A stretch of DNA of 33,761 nt, from assembly GCA_903878265.1 (NCBI GenBank), contig CAIRHD010000108.1, positions 1-33,761 of the forward strand, given 5' to 3'. Shown piece after piece: positions 26,410 to 33,761 of this stretch (position 1 is its first letter; each line of letters starts with the position of its first letter). The notes under the pieces were generated by a model. The model was not told where the DNA came from. It did not search any database and saw only the letters and a list, made by a program, of their open reading frames with translations. Origin of the DNA: an uncultured Bacteroidales bacterium (GTDB lineage: Bacteria; Bacteroidota; Bacteroidia; Bacteroidales; UBA4417). The position numbers were made by a program, and so were the translations under genes.

Positions 26410-27312
26410 TTATGGTCTTGGTTTGCGTGCTGCTCCTGGAGCAGGCTTGCGAGCGATTGGTTTACGTGGACGTTTGCGATCATCGCCTTCGGCTGGTTCG
26501 AGGCCAGCAGCAACACGTTTTTTACGGGCAATTTCGCGAGCATCATCATCATCATCATCGCTGATTTTGCTGGTTGAGTGTTCTTCGCCTTCTTCGCCTT
26601 CTTCTTCGCGTTTATCGCGGTCGAGTTTACGTTCGCTGCTGCCTTCGTCAATAGCTTCGATCATTTTTTTGATAATCAAGGCAATCGATTTTGATGCATC
26701 GTCGTTGGCTGGAATTGGGAAATCCACCAAATTGGGGTCGCTGTTGGTATCAACTATTGCAAAAGTAGGTATGTTAAGTTTCCTTGCTTCAGCAATTGCA
26801 ATATGCTCTTTCATTATATCAACCACGAAAATGGCCGAAGGAAGTTTATTCAAATCGGCGATTGAACCAAGGTTCTTTTCGAGTTTGGCGCGTTCGCGGG
26901 TAATCTGAAGGCGTTCGCGTTTTGAAATACCAAGAAAAGCAGGGCTAACCATCAATTTGTCAATAGATGACATTTTTTTGACAGCCTTACGTATAGTTGC
27001 GAAGTTGGTGAGCATACCGCCCGGCCAGCGTTCAGTAACATAAGGCATGTTGGTAGGGCGTACCATTTCGGCAACCAATTCTTTTGCCTGTTTTTTGGTA
27101 GCTACAAACAGTATACGTTTGCCAGATTTTGAAATTTGTTTGATGGCAGCGGCTGCTTCATCAATTTTAGCGATGGTTTTGTAAAGGTCGATGATGTGGA
27201 TTCCGTTACGCTCCATAAAAATATAGGGCGCCATGTTTGGGTTCCATTTACGCTTCAGGTGCCCAAAGTGCGCGCCTGCATCGAGTAATTCGTCAAATGT
27301 TGTTCTTGCCAT
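26410..27312 (-). CDS. rpsB: Ribosomal protein uS2 with long charged C-terminal tail
   Basis: A 300-residue protein. Residues 1-223 are a full uS2 core (LLDAGAHFGHLKRKWNPNM, RILFVATKKQA, YVTERWPGGMLTNF, FAIVDTNSDPNLVDFPIPAN). Residues 224-300 form a low-complexity tail: an acidic part (EEEGEEGEEH, then six Asp in a row) followed by a basic, Pro-rich end (RKRPRKPIARKPAPGAARK). Tails of varied length are known in Bacteroidota uS2; this one is long and split by charge. An AGGAG lies 9 nt before the start, unusual for this phylum. uS2 is a late-assembling small-subunit protein and in enterobacteria represses its own rpsB-tsf mRNA. Confidence 0.96.
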   Translation of the reverse strand: MARTTFDELLDAGAHFGHLKRKWNPNMAPYIFMERNGIHIIDLYKTIAKIDEAAAAIKQISKSGKRILFVATKKQAKELVAEMVRPTNMPYVTERWPGGMLTNFATIRKAVKKMSSIDKLMVSPAFLGISKRERLQITRERAKLEKNLGSIADLNKLPSAIFVVDIMKEHIAIAEARKLNIPTFAIVDTNSDPNLVDFPIPANDDASKSIALIIKKMIEAIDEGSSERKLDRDKREEEGEEGEEHSTSKISDDDDDDAREIARKKRVAAGLEPAEGDDRKRPRKPIARKPAPGAARKPRP

Positions 27313-27321
27313 TTAATTTAT

Positions 27322-27326
27322 CTCCT
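27322..27326 (-). promoter_or_regulatory. Shine-Dalgarno sequence of rpsB
   Basis: On the minus strand AGGAG, 9 nt upstream of the rpsB ATG, an optimal spacing. Most other gene starts in this window, such as nusA and tsf, lack such a sequence. Confidence 0.6.
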
Positions 27327-27357
27327 GGTTTAATTAGTTTACATTCTTTAATGTCGC

Positions 27358-27398
27358 AATTGTCAGGTAGCCCTGTAAAAGCAGGAGTCCTGACAATT
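27358..27398 (-). promoter_or_regulatory. Nested RNA hairpin upstream of rpsB (possible r-protein leader)
   Basis: AATTGTCAGG (27358-27367) and CCTGACAATT (27389-27398) pair perfectly over 10 bp. Inside, CCTG/CAGG pair around a 6-nt loop, separated from the outer stem by an internal loop of 3 to 4 nt on each side. It lies 45 nt before the rpsB ATG in the 115-nt rpsI-rpsB gap. No T-run follows on the minus strand, so a regulatory leader is more likely than a terminator. Confidence 0.65.
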
Positions 27399-27427
27399 TA
27401 GATACTAAACTACCTTCATTTCCAATA

Positions 27428-27814
27428 TTAACGCTTGCTGAACTGGAAGCGTTTACGGGCTTTTTTCTGACCGAATTTCTTACGTTCAACCATACGTGGG
27501 TCACGTCGCATCAAGCCTTCGGCTTTTAATGCAGGGCGGCGTGTTGGGTCGAGTTCGCAAAGTACACGCGAAATACCGAGCCTTAAAGCTCCAGCCTGAC
27601 CTGCAATGCCACCTCCGTTAAGATTAGCTGTAACATCGAAAGTTCCAACTGTTGCAGAAATCTCAAAAGCCTGTAAAACAGTATTCTGTAGAATTTGGGT
27701 TGGGAAATATTCTTTATAGTCGCGACCGTTAACCGTGATTACACCAGTGCCTTCTTTGATGTAAACCCGTGCAACAGCACATTTACGCCTACCAATTGCA
27801 TTCGTAGTCTCCAT
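27428..27814 (-). CDS. rpsI: Ribosomal protein uS9
   Basis: A 128-residue protein with the uS9 signatures [38 protein letters not shown] and the basic end [12 protein letters not shown] that reaches the P-site tRNA. It begins 5 nt after rplM, the conserved rplM-rpsI pair. Confidence 0.97.
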   Translation of the reverse strand: METTNAIGRRKCAVARVYIKEGTGVITVNGRDYKEYFPTQILQNTVLQAFEISATVGTFDVTANLNGGGIAGQAGALRLGISRVLCELDPTRRPALKAEGLMRRDPRMVERKKFGQKKARKRFQFSKR

Positions 27815-27819
27815 TTTGC

Positions 27820-28275
27820 TTATTTAATTTCGTTTATGTTAATCTTTTTAGGTTGCTGTGCGCCGTGGGTATGTTCGGTGCCAGCAAATACGCGAAGGTT
27901 GCGGAATAAATCTGCACCGAGGCGGTTTTTTGGAAGCATTCCACGAATGGCTTCTTCAACTACATAAGTAGGTTTTTTTGCCAACATTACCCTTGGGGTG
28001 TTCAATTTCTGGCCACCTGGATGCCCTGAATAATGAACATACACCTTGTCGTTCATTTTTTTGCCTGTAAGACGGATCTTTTCGGCGTTGATAATGATGA
28101 CATTGTCACCACAATCCAAATGAGGGGTATAATTTGTCTTGGTTTTACCACGCAGAATCCTTGCAACTTGTGTTGCCATACGGCCCAAAGTTTCGTTTTC
28201 GGCATCCACTAACACCCATTCCTTGGTGATTTCGGTGGGTTTAGGGGTAATTGTTCTGTAGCTTAAAGCGTTCAT
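27820..28275 (-). CDS. rplM: Ribosomal protein uL13
   Basis: A 151-residue protein with [52 protein letters not shown] and [14 protein letters not shown], all diagnostic of uL13. The frame is open to 28302, but the ATG at 28275 ([16 protein letters not shown]) fits the family start. It is the first gene of the rplM-rpsI-rpsB-tsf operon, about 50 nt after the expected transcription start. Confidence 0.97.
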   Translation of the reverse strand: MNALSYRTITPKPTEITKEWVLVDAENETLGRMATQVARILRGKTKTNYTPHLDCGDNVIIINAEKIRLTGKKMNDKVYVHYSGHPGGQKLNTPRVMLAKKPTYVVEEAIRGMLPKNRLGADLFRNLRVFAGTEHTHGAQQPKKININEIK

Positions 28276-28331
28276 CTTCCTGTTTATAATGCAGTTAATC
28301 AAAAAAGCCTTCTTAGGTGTAAAAAGGGGTG

Positions 28332-28361
28332 CAAAGGTATTATTATAATTTTAAAATCCAA
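28332..28361 (-). promoter_or_regulatory. Promoter of the rplM operon
   Basis: On the minus strand TTG (28361-28359), a 19-nt spacer, then TACCTTTG (28339-28332): an exact fit to the Bacteroidota consensus TTG-N19-TAnnTTTG. The rplM ATG lies 56 nt downstream. Confidence 0.8.
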
Positions 28362-28657
28362 AGACTTATTCACAATATTTTATGGTTTACTTTGCAGCCA
28401 CTGTAAATACCCTGCTGGGTCAATGAAAATTGAGTTTGCAAAAGTATCAAAAATCTGTTTGGAATTTACGTTATCGTGTTGATATGATAGATTCCATAAA
28501 CGTAAATAAAACTTTATTTTTTATGGTTGTAAGGGTAAAACCGTTTTCAAGTGTCTATTATGTAGTAGATTTTTTTTTATTCGAGGATTTCTATTTCTGT
28601 TCAAGATAGAAACACCAGACAATTCAACTTAAATTAGCAACTATTAAACCTATTGCC
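28362..28657. other. Divergent intergenic region without recognised gene
   Basis: An AT-rich region between the rplM promoter and the first T9SS gene. It contains a loose inverted repeat TTTACG/CGTAAA (28465-28470 and 28501-28506). No TAnnTTTG box is evident on the plus strand close to the downstream gene. Confidence 0.4.
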
Positions 28658-29845
28658 ATGAAATCATTAATTTATTTCGTTAACACATCAATCTTGTTGT
28701 TAACTTTTGTATCGCAGATTTTTTCCCAATCCCTTGATGATGCTTATAGGGGACATTCAACAAACGATATTTATTTTGTAAATACGACTTGGTTTCATTT
28801 GTATTATATCACTGATGATGGGAATAATATAGTACTCAAAAACACAAAGGCAGGATGGCATAATCAGTATGTAACCGAATCGACGCCTGGGGTAATATTT
28901 ACCCTTCAAGATGAAGGGATTGCTAAAAGCGTTGATTATGGAAACACATTTTCTAAACTTTCACCATCTTGGTTAAGTGCCGATACATCAATCCTTTCTA
29001 TTCGAGGTGGCGAAGTCGAAGATCTATTTTACACAGGAACCCGCTGTTACAGTACCCAAAGTTGGTTAAATTTCAAGACTTTAGATTCTTTTTCGAATAT
29101 TGAAGCAATAGGCAACTATCCACTTGAAGTTGGGTTTGCTGCTGACGAATATTATGGTGGCAACTTTCCCTATTCTAATGCATATATAACCCACACCATG
29201 AATGCTGGTATGACTTACGATACGATGTATATCGCCGATTCCATAATAAACGAAAATTTTCGCTTTTGGAAACTAAGCAGGGGGGCTGTGCCTGGTGAGT
29301 TATATATGGTAACAATGTTGCCGGCTGCCATTTGGGATTATCACCTTTACCACAGCTTAGATTATGGAGCTACATGGACAGAAAAAAATATTCCAAGTGG
29401 TTTATCCGAGGGCTATTTTACCGCTGGGCGTGGCAATTGCAAATTTTATGTTGTTGATAAATCCTGGAACGGTAATCCCAATTATACCATGGATATTTAT
29501 GCGAGTTCCGACTGTGGTGAAACCTATACCAAGCACACTTATCAACTGCCTACCTACTTAAATATAGTGGAAAGGAACAGGACTATTTCAAATTTGGCAT
29601 TTTCGCCCAACCCAACCTCCGACCAAACCACAGTAAGTTGTACTATTGCAAAGCCATCAATGGTTTCGGTAGCAGTTTACAATTCGTTAGGTAAATGTGT
29701 GTTGCAAACAGCCGCTGAAATGCAGCAAGCAGGCGAATATCGGAAGGTTATTTACTTGAGAGATCAGGCTTCGGGATTGTATTCAGTGCATATTGTGGCC
29801 GATGGTGAAATTGTTTCAATCGGTAAGTTGCTGGTAACGAAATAG
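28658..29845 (+). CDS. Secreted T9SS protein with Asp-box-like repeats (paralog 1)
   Basis: A 395-residue protein with a signal peptide (MKSLIYFVNTSILLLTF, cleavage near SQS). The mature part has BNR/Asp-box-like units (SVDYGNTF, SLDYGATW, SSDCGETY), suggesting a beta-propeller of the sialidase/VPS10 type. Residues from about 313 form a T9SS type A sorting domain: FSPNPTSDQTTV, then VAVYNSLGKCV, and ASGLYSVHI with a final LLVTK. It should be exported and then attached to the cell surface or released. I cannot assign an enzyme activity. It is a clear paralog of the next gene: both begin with an RGH motif after the signal peptide and share GRGNC, YHS.DYGA and SSADCG/SSDCG blocks. Confidence 0.8.
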   Translation: MKSLIYFVNTSILLLTFVSQIFSQSLDDAYRGHSTNDIYFVNTTWFHLYYITDDGNNIVLKNTKAGWHNQYVTESTPGVIFTLQDEGIAKSVDYGNTFSKLSPSWLSADTSILSIRGGEVEDLFYTGTRCYSTQSWLNFKTLDSFSNIEAIGNYPLEVGFAADEYYGGNFPYSNAYITHTMNAGMTYDTMYIADSIINENFRFWKLSRGAVPGELYMVTMLPAAIWDYHLYHSLDYGATWTEKNIPSGLSEGYFTAGRGNCKFYVVDKSWNGNPNYTMDIYASSDCGETYTKHTYQLPTYLNIVERNRTISNLAFSPNPTSDQTTVSCTIAKPSMVSVAVYNSLGKCVLQTAAEMQQAGEYRKVIYLRDQASGLYSVHIVADGEIVSIGKLLVTK

Positions 29846-29929
29846 ATATTTTAAAAGCATCATAATATTAAACTTGATTCTAAGATTTGTGTGTTTAGGA
29901 TCAAGCCATACATGTTAAATCCCAATCCA

Positions 29930-31210
29930 ATGACTAAGTATTTCGTTCACATTTGCACAAACATCCTATTTATTTTTCTTGGTATTCAAGCAAACGCACA
30001 AAGCTATGCCGTGCAAAGAGGCCATGCAGATGACGATTTGTATGTGTATTGCCGCAAGTATCTGACGTCCAATAGTATTTATCAATTGTACCGTTTGACC
30101 GCTAATGGGAAAAACATCAAAGTACAATACACCATCCCCTACCCTGCCGACGATAACGACCTGAATTTGAAGAATATGGTAGCCGACCCAACTTCAGGAT
30201 TGCTTTTTTGCACTTCGCTCAGCAATGCCGATACCTCTATTTTTAAAAGTACCGATTTCGGGAAATCGTGGCAATGGATGAACACCATTTTTAACGGTAT
30301 CAGCCCTCCAATAGCCTTGATGGGAGGTTCGGTTGCAGGCGAGATTATTATGACCGAACGGCTTTCGGTGCAGGAGTATGGTATTGGTTCGACAACTGAC
30401 TTTTTTGCAAGCCACACATCCAACGCAAGTTATAGCTCCTATTTTGCCAAACCCGAAGTTGGGATCAATTCGGGCGAGATGTATGGGATAAACAACGCCT
30501 ACGCCAGCAATCGCGATTTTTTGCTCCATTCGACTGATTTTGGGGTTACCATAGACACTATTGCCATTGATTCGGCCATAATTTACAACCCAAACGGCAA
30601 TCTTGCCCAAAAAGTTTGCCATGGTGCTTTGCCAGGCGAAAGTTACCTCATCACCCTCGAACCTGAGCAAAGCGGTTTTCCCCATGTGTATAAAATTTAT
30701 CATTCTACTGATTATGGGGCAGCGTACTCGCTACAAAACACCTTAAAATTCGATGAATCATCGGCCAATACCGATTTTAGCGGTGGCAGGGGAAACTGTT
30801 CGTTTTTAGCGGTAAATTGGAAATTTGATCAGCAGCTTCAGAGGCAAATACTTCAAATTTACAGCAGTGCTGATTGTGGCCAAACATTCACATTGTTCGA
30901 ACACGACCTGAACACAAATGTGAGTATCCCCGAAACGGAAGGCGAAACCGCCAACATTCTTACAGTAAACCCAAATCCGGCTCAAAACCATGTGAATTTC
31001 GACTATTGGGTAGTGAACAATGGAAATGTCAAACTAACAATTAGTTCGATGGGAGGAATGAAAAATAGTTTGATTTTGGATAAATATCACCACTCAGGCC
31101 AATATAACTTAAAATTTGATTGCAGCATCTTACTTCCTGGCGTTTATATAGTTACATTGCAACAAATGGATGGCTTTACCAGTTCTTGCAAGTTAGTTAT
31201 TGGCGGATAA
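29930..31210 (+). CDS. Secreted T9SS protein with Asp-box-like repeats (paralog 2)
   Basis: A 426-residue protein. The ATG at 29930 (MTKYFVHICTNILFIFLGI, cleavage near NAQS) gives a standard signal peptide; an ATG at 29912 and a GTG at 29891 are in frame but would bury it. Asp-box-like units STDFGKSW, STDFGVTI, STDYGAAY and SADCGQTF indicate a propeller. The C-terminal 80 residues are a type A sorting domain (VNPNPAQNHVNF, LLPGVYIVTL, KLVIGG). It shares GALPGE, YHSTDYGA, GGRGNC and YSSADCG with the preceding gene, 84 nt upstream, showing tandem duplication followed by strong divergence. Function unknown beyond surface or secreted localisation. Confidence 0.8.
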   Translation: MTKYFVHICTNILFIFLGIQANAQSYAVQRGHADDDLYVYCRKYLTSNSIYQLYRLTANGKNIKVQYTIPYPADDNDLNLKNMVADPTSGLLFCTSLSNADTSIFKSTDFGKSWQWMNTIFNGISPPIALMGGSVAGEIIMTERLSVQEYGIGSTTDFFASHTSNASYSSYFAKPEVGINSGEMYGINNAYASNRDFLLHSTDFGVTIDTIAIDSAIIYNPNGNLAQKVCHGALPGESYLITLEPEQSGFPHVYKIYHSTDYGAAYSLQNTLKFDESSANTDFSGGRGNCSFLAVNWKFDQQLQRQILQIYSSADCGQTFTLFEHDLNTNVSIPETEGETANILTVNPNPAQNHVNFDYWVVNNGNVKLTISSMGGMKNSLILDKYHHSGQYNLKFDCSILLPGVYIVTLQQMDGFTSSCKLVIGG

Positions 31211-31527
31211 AGTATTTTTCATCATTTCTACTTCAACAACCTATAATACTGTTTTGCCAACAAAACGTGCTATATTAATATGCCAGAATCCGATAATCTT
31301 TTTGCTACGCCAAACACACTGCAATCACTCCTTTAAAATTGCATTTTCCCCAGTTTTAAATCATTATAAAGAAAACAGGTTCAGATGCTTCAATAACTTG
31401 TAAGCTGATAAATTGTTATGTGATTTTTACTTTTCGCTGCCTATCAAAATAAAATGCAAGCTTTTCCTAACCTACCTTAAAACACCTTAATTTTACACTT
31501 TGGAACAAATTGATAAAACAAGGGGTC
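31211..31527. other. Intergenic region, no gene seen
   Basis: A 317-nt AT-rich region. A GTTTTG/CAAAAC stem (31251-31266) without a T-run is the only visible structure. TACACTTTG just before 31503 resembles the -7 box but has one base too many between TA and TTTG. Confidence 0.4.
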
Positions 31528-33102
31528 ATGAAAATAAGTTTCTTTACATTTACCATAGTCATAATATTGATGTGTAGTGCATTAAGTGCTAAAGCGCAAT
31601 ATCCGAACGTAATGGTAAGCGATGTTGAAAACCCGAACGAAACCTCAATTTACATAAATCCCAAAAACACCAAACAAATTATAGCGGGCGCAAACCTCAA
31701 CTCCTATTATTTTTCGTTTGATGGCGGGCTGAACTGGAACCGCAACCCTATGGTTTCCACCTTTAACGTATGGGGCGATCCTTGTCTTGTAATAGATACC
31801 AGCGGTTATTTCTATTATCTACATTTGTCGTACCCAAGCCAGTATCTTTTTATCGACCGTATTGTGTGTCAGCGTTCCACAAACAATGGTTTGTCGTGGA
31901 ACAGTGGGGTAGGTATTGGGAAAAACGACCCAAAGCAGCAAGATAAGGAATGGGCTTGCGTAAACCCAAAAACCAATGAACTGTATGTAACTTGGACTCA
32001 GTTCGACAGCTATGGTTCAGGCAATGCCAACGATAAATCGAATATCATGTTTTCGAAATCAGCGGATCAGGGATTGACCTGGAGCGATGCCTTGCAAATA
32101 AACGAAGTGTCGGGCGATTGTGTCGATAGCGACAATACTGCTGAAGGTGCGGTTCCGGCGGTTGGACCTAATAGCGAAATTTTTGTTGCTTGGGCCGGAC
32201 CAGCAGGATTGGTTTTCGACCGGTCACTTGATAATGGACAAACATGGCTCGATCAGGATATTTTTGTCAGCGATATTCCTGGAGGCTGGGATTATTCGGT
32301 ACCAGGCATTTACCGCGCCAATGGCTTGCCCATTACTTGTTGTGATATAAGCAACGGCCCAAACCGTGGCAATATTTACATCAATTGGACCGACGAAAGG
32401 AGCAACAACGGATCGGAACAAGATGTGGATGTATGGTTGGCAAAATCCAGCGATGGTGGAAATACCTGGTGTGCGCCACGCCGTGTGAACAACGATGCGC
32501 CCGGCAAACAACAGTTTTTTACATGGATGACTATCGATCAGGTTACTGGCTATTTGTGGTTTGTTTTTTACGACCGGCGCAACTTTCCCGATACCCGAAC
32601 AGATGTTTACATGGCAGTGTCTAAGGATGGTGGCGAAACATTCGAAAACTTTAAAGTGAGCGAAAGTCCGTTTATCCCCAATGCAAACGTGTTTTTTGGC
32701 GATTATACCGGGATTTCGGCACATAACAATATTGTTCGGCCCATATGGACAAGGCTCGATACTACCGCCCTTTCGACCTGGACCGCCATTTTGGAGCCAT
32801 ACTTTACAGGTATTAGAGAAAATGAAAGTATCCCATTTGCAATAGAACAAGCATACCCGAACCCATTCAGCGAAAGCACGGTTTTTTCGTTCAAATTAAG
32901 GTATCAGACCAAACTCAGCTTAAGCGTATATTCTGTTTTTGGCAACAGGGTTTCCACATTTATTGATAATTCGTTGGTTCAGCCCGGAAAATACATTTAT
33001 AAGTTCGAACCCGCAAAATATGGCCTGCCATCAGGGGTTTACTATTTTTCGCTTTCCGGAAATGGCATCAACAAGCAAAGCAAAATAGTCTATTGCAAGT
33101 GA
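31528..33102 (+). CDS. Secreted six-Asp-box sialidase-type beta-propeller with T9SS sorting domain
   Basis: A 524-residue protein with signal peptide (MKISFFTFTIVIILMCSALS, cleavage near KAQ). Six Asp boxes of the S/T-x-D/N-x-G-x-x-W/F form are visible: SFDGGLNW, STNNGLSW, SADQGLTW, SLDNGQTW, SSDGGNTW and SKDGGETF. This implies a six-bladed propeller like sialidases. The (F/Y)RIP arginine motif of active sialidases is not seen, so sialidase activity should not be assumed. The C-terminal domain is a type A T9SS sorting signal (AYPNPFSESTVFSF, GLPSGVYYFSL, QSKIVYCK). The ATG at 31528 is used; the frame is open from a TTG at 31510 that would lengthen the signal peptide. It may bind or cleave surface glycans. 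No direct sequence duplication with the two preceding genes is obvious beyond fold and sorting domain. Confidence 0.85.
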   Translation: MKISFFTFTIVIILMCSALSAKAQYPNVMVSDVENPNETSIYINPKNTKQIIAGANLNSYYFSFDGGLNWNRNPMVSTFNVWGDPCLVIDTSGYFYYLHLSYPSQYLFIDRIVCQRSTNNGLSWNSGVGIGKNDPKQQDKEWACVNPKTNELYVTWTQFDSYGSGNANDKSNIMFSKSADQGLTWSDALQINEVSGDCVDSDNTAEGAVPAVGPNSEIFVAWAGPAGLVFDRSLDNGQTWLDQDIFVSDIPGGWDYSVPGIYRANGLPITCCDISNGPNRGNIYINWTDERSNNGSEQDVDVWLAKSSDGGNTWCAPRRVNNDAPGKQQFFTWMTIDQVTGYLWFVFYDRRNFPDTRTDVYMAVSKDGGETFENFKVSESPFIPNANVFFGDYTGISAHNNIVRPIWTRLDTTALSTWTAILEPYFTGIRENESIPFAIEQAYPNPFSESTVFSFKLRYQTKLSLSVYSVFGNRVSTFIDNSLVQPGKYIYKFEPAKYGLPSGVYYFSLSGNGINKQSKIVYCK

Positions 33103-33149
33103 GTAAGGGAAAACCTTTGAGTGAAGGGTTTGGAGAAGGAAGGACTAAG

Positions 33150-33201
33150 GTCAAAGGGTAAAAGTCAAAGGTTAAAAGTCAAAGGTTAAAAGTCAAAGTT
33201 C
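33150..33201. repeat. Short 14-bp tandem repeat
   Basis: GTCAAAGGTTAAAA occurs three times in a row (first copy with GGGT for GGTT) plus a partial fourth. It lies in the 352-nt gap after the propeller gene. An 8-bp stem AAACCTTT/AAGGGTTT (33110-33131, one wobble) precedes it but has no T-run. The rest of the gap, up to the next promoter, shows nothing. Confidence 0.85.
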
Positions 33202-33375
33202 AGAAAACCGAAATAAGTAAAGTTAAAGATCATTGGATAGTTGACAAAGGATGCGGCTTCGCTCCTACCTTTCTAAACCTACCTTCCGCAGTCTGCAATC
33301 CTACATCCCTTGTTTCCAATTTCATTTTTAAATATACAGTATAACATATATATACAACTTTTCGAGTCAAAATTG

Positions 33376-33383
33376 TACCTTTG
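33376..33383 (+). promoter_or_regulatory. Putative -7 box of the TetR-like gene
   Basis: TACCTTTG matches TAnnTTTG, identical to the rplM and purA boxes. It lies 71 nt before the ATG at 33455. No good -33 TTG is seen. Confidence 0.5.
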
Positions 33384-33454
33384 TTTTAATTCACATAAAT
33401 TTTAGGATAAAAGCTGCCTTGGTTTAATTGAGGCGGCAATAATTAACAAAGCTT

Positions 33455-33761
33455 ATGAGCGATCCCAATCACCCATTGGTACAAGATTTACGAAAAGTGC
33501 TTTCGGGCTACAATTCACTCGAATTTACATTCCAGAACCTTGCCCGCGACCTTAACCTGCCTCCCGATGTGCTCATAAATGCTTTCGGCAACGAATCGGG
33601 ATTGGTTGAGGAAATACTGAATTACGAGCAACAAAACCTCGAAAGTATTTTTGCCGACTTCGATTTTAGCGGATTCAACGCTATTGATGGATTGTTGGGT
33701 GTGAGCAAGGAAATTAGCAAAAAATTCGTGAACATAATCCCAAGTATTAATTTCGATTTGA
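33455..33761 (+). CDS. TetR-like regulator, N-terminal part
   Basis: An ATG at 33455 opens a frame that runs off the window, giving 102 residues. FTFQNLARDLNLPPDVLINAF followed by GNESGLVEEILNYE has the spacing of a TetR/AcrR DNA-binding domain (ftv..IA...gvs.gtlY..F..KeeL...), though the helix-turn-helix residues are divergent. It could also be an unrelated helical protein. The family cannot be confirmed without the C-terminal ligand domain. Confidence 0.55.
   Translation, partial: MSDPNHPLVQDLRKVLSGYNSLEFTFQNLARDLNLPPDVLINAFGNESGLVEEILNYEQQNLESIFADFDFSGFNAIDGLLGVSKEISKKFVNIIPSINFDL

Noticed and set aside
27358-27398. Intrinsic terminator between rpsI and rpsB
   Set aside because: No T-run follows the stem on the minus strand, and rpsB-tsf has no visible promoter after it.
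32224-32850. 208-aa open frame antisense to the propeller gene
   Set aside because: It lies fully within a well-supported gene and has no recognisable domain.
33103-33454. Mobile element end or attachment site suggested by the 14-bp repeats
   Set aside because: There is no transposase or integrase, no inverted termini, and the repeats are simple tandem copies.

Overview
The window looks like chromosomal DNA of a member of the Bacteroidota, probably Bacteroidales-like. Three secreted proteins end in type IX secretion (T9SS) sorting domains. Several genes are preceded by the Bacteroidota -7 box TAnnTTTG, most of them without a Shine-Dalgarno sequence. The gene orders rplM-rpsI-rpsB-tsf, tRNA-Gln-rimP-nusA-infB and rel-fur-purA, a large DUF2723 protein and an AddB-like nuclease point the same way. 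Species cannot be fixed from sequence alone.

Layout. 1-4070 (minus strand): an amgK-rapZ fusion, a 44-residue zinc ribbon, an unrecognised 121-residue protein, a murU-like nucleotidyltransferase and the start of an addB-like gene. AmgK and MurU would return MurNAc to UDP-MurNAc in peptidoglycan recycling. 4228-4734: a rubrerythrin-like diiron protein, divergent from amgK-rapZ. 4968-5325: 17 copies of a 21-bp minisatellite. 5505-8714: DUF2723/GT117 membrane protein. 8715-9346: a gap holding the C-terminal relic of an AAA/DUF4143 ATPase gene.

9347-15184 (plus): a four-gene sensory operon of TorF-like outer-membrane protein, stand-alone dCache lipoprotein, hybrid histidine kinase and REC-histidine kinase. 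It contains no DNA-binding output. 15388-20856 (plus): tRNA-Gln, rimP, nusA and infB, with a terminator-like hairpin in front of rimP. 21064-25316 (minus): purA, a Fur-type regulator lacking the usual zinc CxxC, and a bifunctional Rel. 25479-28275 (minus): rplM-rpsI-rpsB-tsf from a textbook promoter, with strong RNA hairpins in the rpsI-rpsB and rpsB-tsf gaps.

28658-33102 (plus): two tandem paralogous T9SS proteins with Asp-box-like repeats, then a six-Asp-box sialidase-type beta-propeller protein. 33455-end: the start of a TetR-like regulator.

The most unusual items are the 21-bp array with its two-unit higher-order pattern, the lipoprotein/kinase sensory cassette, the AmgK-RapZ fusion, and the paired hairpins in the ribosomal operon. 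Much of the rest is conserved housekeeping.
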